Below, one piece after another: positions 61,248 through 64,000 of a stretch of DNA of 64,000 nucleotides. Below the pieces are notes generated by a model. That model was not told the DNA's origin, searched no databases, and worked only from the letters and a program-made list of their open reading frames with translations. Location of the stretch: NCBI RefSeq assembly GCF_000775615.1, contig NZ_AVPG01000018.1, positions 1 through 64,000 of the forward strand, written 5' to 3'. The translations under genes and the position numbers were made by a program. Position 1 is the stretch's first letter. Each line of letters begins with the position of its first letter. This DNA is from Pontibacillus litoralis JSM 072002. GTDB lineage: Bacteria > Bacillota > Bacilli > Bacillales > BH030062.

Positions 61248-63372
61248 TCCAATCTAACTTTTGTATTGCTCTAAATAAATCAAGTTCATCCTCTTGCTGC
61301 TCCTGTTTTTCAATTGATTTCTTCAATATTTCAGCTTCTTCTTCCTTATTCTTAATCATTTCCCGTTGGAGTTCCCTTTCTTCTCTTTGGTTCTCTCTTA
61401 TTCCTCTTAAACGTTTAGCCTTACTTAAAGAACTATCCTTTGTTGCTTCCGTCTTCTTCTTTCCTTGTCCAACTATTATTTGGATATCATCGTATAGCTT
61501 CATCTTTTCTTGCAATTCTTGTTCTTTACTCATATTTTCCATTGATTGTTCATGCTTTATTATCTGATCTATTTCATCAATTCCTTTATGTTCATACTTA
61601 GTTAAGTATTCAAGAAGGTTCAATTTATGGAATTCTTCATCCTCATTAATTGTATATATAGAAGAAAGGTCTCTAGGGTCATACCAAATCTTTATTTTTT
61701 TGCTACCATTAACTCTTGCTGACTGAAACCAATTGTTTTTCAAGGAGTAATCCGAAGCGTACAGCATCTTCTTATACCTAACCCCACGTGAAGTAATGGA
61801 TGCTGTATCCGTTGGAAGCAAGTGCATCTTCACTGTCTGTTCAGGTAAGACACGTAATTGTCCTTTCATATTTTTCACACCATAGTCCCATATTTTAGTG
61901 GGGATTTTTTCTACTTCTTCACTAATCATGATTTCATCCAATACATATTCACTTAGAACATGATGATTGTTGTGGAATAGCACACATTTGATTACTATTC
62001 TTGTGAATTCGTCTATGGTCAGATTGGCTTTAAGTCTATAATCTTCGTCTCCTCTTTCTATCGAGTTCTTTCCATTCTTTACAACCCCATCAGCAAATGG
62101 TTTAACCTTTATGTTTAATTGTGCAAATGCCTGCTCTATAATTCCTTTATAGTCCGCTCTATATGGTGGTGCGTTCTGTATCGATATACCTAATCCTCCA
62201 ATAGCATCTTCAATCTGTTTTCCATTTAATTCACCCCTGTCGGCAAATATCCTTTGAGGAACACAAGAAACGTCCCATTCATCTTTATTCAGTGTGATAC
62301 CAAACTGTTTACAAAAATCATTTTTGGGTAACATGCTATTTGCAAGAGCTACCATAGTGCCTGTATAGGAATTAAAGGACTCAAATGTAACATTGACTCC
62401 CACAATCATTCTCGAATACACATCTATTACGCATATTAAGGTGGGCCTTCCTACGATAAGGTTGCGATTCACGGAGGAAACAAGGTATATATCAAATTGT
62501 GTAGAGTCAATTTGCCACAATGTTCCTGGGCCTAACCCTGCATCTTGTGTTGAATTCCCAATGATAGTACGGTGTTTTTGATAGTAGTTTCTTGCTCCTT
62601 GTCTTTTAATCAATTCTTTCTTTAGGCTATTAAACTTTTTATACCAATATAGGAACTGGTGATAAGATGGAATTTTAGAAGACTCCTTAATCACCGGAAC
62701 TTCATCACCATTATCATTAATGATTTTCTCTGTGAAAAAGTCTTTCAGTATTAACTCATAAGTCATTTTTAATGAGTTTTGCCTACCATTATAGTAATAG
62801 CGATTTAAGCCTATTTTGAAAAATTTCTTGATTTTATCATCAACATTTACTCCATGATTACCAGATTTACTTGGTCTTCCACGTTTTTCGTCACTAGCTT
62901 CTCTTTCTTTACCTTTTAAACCACATAAATTAAATTTAGGAAGCAATCCATTGCGTATTTTCCCTCCTTTCCAATAACGAATAAGATAATTCTTTACAGT
63001 AGTGTAGTTAACACTATAGGCCTCAATAGCCATTTTGATTGCATTTTCTCGGTACTTGCTTTTTAACATCAGAATTTCAGAATCTACCTGTTGAAGCACA
63101 AAATTCACTATATCCCATGCTTGACTTCTTCTTTCCTTTTCTGCGTCACTAAGTTCTTCTTCAGCAACAAGACGGACATATGGATCCTTTTCTAAAACAA
63201 CTATCTTATTCTCTTGGTAATCAGTAGCTAATTCATCTTTCTTAATTGAAAAAGGCCACCTCAATTTGTCCATATCTATTGCATAAACGATAGAAGAAAG
63301 TCGATCACAATTTACAATTCTTATCGTTTTTCCATCAAAATATTGTAATAACATATTTTCTTTTATTTCCAT
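61231..63372 (-). CDS. tnsB: TnsB transposase (DDE)
   Basis: A 713-residue DDE transposase that cuts and joins the 3' ends of the element. N-terminal helix-turn-helix regions (residues about 85-250) should bind the end motifs. The catalytic core has Asp289 (LWQIDSTQFD), Asp378 (RIFADRGELNG) and Glu413 (DYKGIIEQAF), with 34 residues between the last two, the normal DDE spacing. The C-terminus is a highly charged coiled coil (residues 630-690) that in Tn7 contacts TnsC. Preceded by AAGGTGG. tnsA ends 14 bases before it, so tnsABCD is one transcription unit. The end motifs at 48962-49414 are its likely binding sites. Confidence 0.94.
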   Translation of the reverse strand: MEIKENMLLQYFDGKTIRIVNCDRLSSIVYAIDMDKLRWPFSIKKDELATDYQENKIVVLEKDPYVRLVAEEELSDAEKERRSQAWDIVNFVLQQVDSEILMLKSKYRENAIKMAIEAYSVNYTTVKNYLIRYWKGGKIRNGLLPKFNLCGLKGKEREASDEKRGRPSKSGNHGVNVDDKIKKFFKIGLNRYYYNGRQNSLKMTYELILKDFFTEKIINDNGDEVPVIKESSKIPSYHQFLYWYKKFNSLKKELIKRQGARNYYQKHRTIIGNSTQDAGLGPGTLWQIDSTQFDIYLVSSVNRNLIVGRPTLICVIDVYSRMIVGVNVTFESFNSYTGTMVALANSMLPKNDFCKQFGITLNKDEWDVSCVPQRIFADRGELNGKQIEDAIGGLGISIQNAPPYRADYKGIIEQAFAQLNIKVKPFADGVVKNGKNSIERGDEDYRLKANLTIDEFTRIVIKCVLFHNNHHVLSEYVLDEIMISEEVEKIPTKIWDYGVKNMKGQLRVLPEQTVKMHLLPTDTASITSRGVRYKKMLYASDYSLKNNWFQSARVNGSKKIKIWYDPRDLSSIYTINEDEEFHKLNLLEYLTKYEHKGIDEIDQIIKHEQSMENMSKEQELQEKMKLYDDIQIIVGQGKKKTEATKDSSLSKAKRLRGIRENQREERELQREMIKNKEEEAEILKKSIEKQEQQEDELDLFRAIQKLDWNDDIE

Positions 63373-63386
63373 TTCAATGAACCACC

Positions 63387-64000
63387 TTACAGTAGTAAAT
63401 CTCTGACTATTGATGATAGGTCTACTTTTTTTGTCATATCAATCACTAATTCCTTCTTTGCTATCAAATAGCGAAAAAGAAATAGACCCATACCTTTATG
63501 TAACCTCTCCCTTTTATCAAAGTGCTTTAGCACCTCTCCTATTGGAAGTTCTTCATTTTCTAAAAGGAACCTTAGCAGTACTAACGAAAGCTCATCTTTA
63601 TCTATCCCATTCTCATTTCCCTCAAGCATTGTCTCCCTTACCCATTCAATATTCTTTGACAATTGTCTAGGAAGTTGTTTTTCGGTCATTACTTTCCAAT
63701 CCACTCCTTTTTGCTGCCAATACCTCCTTTCTATTTCTAGTTTTTCAAATGTTATTTTTCTTTTAAGTTCGGTAGTATTTTTTATAGTTCTTGCTATATC
63801 CTTCTCTTCTCCGTTTGCATCTTTTATAGTCAACAGAAAGTTTGTAGTTAAAACATAGGGCTCTTTAGTCTCCTTATCCGAAAACTTATCAAAACGTAAG
63901 TCCTCTTTATCATCAATGACCTCATCAACATCTAATAACGGAAAAGATTCTCTTATATCTATGACAGTCGAATTAAATTCAAATAATAGAAAAGCTCTAT
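63387..64000 (-). CDS. tnsA: TnsA endonuclease, partial (N-terminus outside window)
   Basis: The frame is open to the window edge, so this is the C-terminal 200 residues of TnsA, the restriction-endonuclease-like protein that cuts the 5' ends. Blocks such as FNSTVIDIRESFPLL, EIERRYWQQKG and LSKNIEWVRE match Tn7 TnsA (VLDIREQFPLL, ELERRYWQQKQ, VKENIEWL). The metal-binding Asp114 of Tn7, in STDFLVD, aligns with Asn in TTNFLLT, and Gln130 in IQVKP aligns with Thr in RTIKN, while Lys132 is kept. The Glu63 equivalent lies just beyond the window. The short 148-residue reading from TTG 63833 is not a real start. Confidence 0.9.
   Translation of the reverse strand, partial: RAFLLFEFNSTVIDIRESFPLLDVDEVIDDKEDLRFDKFSDKETKEPYVLTTNFLLTIKDANGEEKDIARTIKNTTELKRKITFEKLEIERRYWQQKGVDWKVMTEKQLPRQLSKNIEWVRETMLEGNENGIDKDELSLVLLRFLLENEELPIGEVLKHFDKRERLHKGMGLFLFRYLIAKKELVIDMTKKVDLSSIVRDLLL

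Larger units (their letters stand above)
49032..64000. mobile_element. Tn7-like transposon with TnsABCD and cargo (right end outside window)
   Basis: A transposon encoding TnsA (partial), TnsB, TnsC and TnsD/TniQ, with terminal TnsB-motif clusters at its left. tnsA is the outermost gene, as in Tn7, so the right end and target site should lie just past 64000. Cargo occupies 49478-58131. No TnsE, Cas proteins or CRISPR array is seen. Whether the left edge is 49032 or another copy of the ends cannot be settled from this window. Confidence 0.85.

Noticed and set aside
63387-63833. A 148-residue truncated TnsA
   Set aside because: The frame stays open upstream of TTG 63833 and encodes matching TnsA sequence to the window edge, so the gene is not truncated at that point.
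58240-64000. CRISPR-associated transposon
   Set aside because: No Cas gene, CRISPR repeat or second TniQ protein is visible, and the TniQ protein has full TnsD length.

Overview
The window comes from a low-GC Gram-positive bacterium of the family Bacillaceae. Supporting signs are strong AGGAGG-type ribosome binding sites, many TTG and GTG starts, gene orders shared with Bacillus subtilis (yeaC-yeaD-yebA-guaA and cydABCD-type), guanine and c-di-GMP riboswitches, and a perfect cre box. I cannot name the species. About the first 45 kb is chromosomal housekeeping and metabolic sequence. The last 15 kb is a mobile element with its cargo.

Layout from left to right. A broken IS66-type transposase (2-277). 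guaA with a transcription-terminating guanine riboswitch, followed by the yeaC/yeaD/yebA membrane-ATPase operon (415-6691). A VOC protein, and an amidohydrolase plus sodium:solute symporter operon (6960-10628). A CitA/DcuS-type two-component system facing an operon of a DASS dicarboxylate/2-oxoglutarate transporter and odhAB, with a perfect cre box over the promoter (11744-19829). A lipoprotein, then the cydABDC cytochrome bd operon (20001-26758). A chemoreceptor and an ATP-grasp protein made from one mRNA led by a c-di-GMP-I riboswitch (27109-30120). A ten-gene minus-strand cluster with a complete carbohydrate-type ABC importer, two PHP-domain hydrolases, a metallophosphoesterase, a MATE exporter and a DeoR regulator (30362-40748). 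Aldehyde and CoA-acylating aldehyde dehydrogenases beside a REC-AraC regulator (41662-45523). Then a scarred stretch where a peptidase E gene and an acyl-CoA ligase gene, both truncated, meet head-on (45609-46840), followed by MerR and an MFS exporter.

From about 48.9 kb the DNA belongs to a Tn7-like transposon. Nine copies of a 17-20 bp motif in both orientations mark transposon ends at 48909-49414. tnsD(tniQ)-tnsC-tnsB-tnsA run leftward at 58240-64000, with tnsA leaving the window; its right end and target site lie outside. No tnsE and no Cas gene is visible. The cargo is two short plus-strand genes, a minus-strand group (membrane protein, HTH/coiled-coil protein, SEC-C zinc protein, HEPN-type protein), a divergent pair around an XRE regulator with a degenerate ImmA-like domain and palindromic operators, and a dynamin/Era-like GTPase with a hydrophobic tail. 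The minus-strand group looks like an undescribed defence-type cassette; that is inference.

Points of most interest: the compound transposon-end cluster, which includes a possible 339 bp mini-element; substitutions at catalytic positions of TnsA; the SEC-C/HTH/HEPN cassette; the c-di-GMP-controlled MCP/ATP-grasp pair; and the ABC importer operon with three phosphoesterase-type hydrolases.
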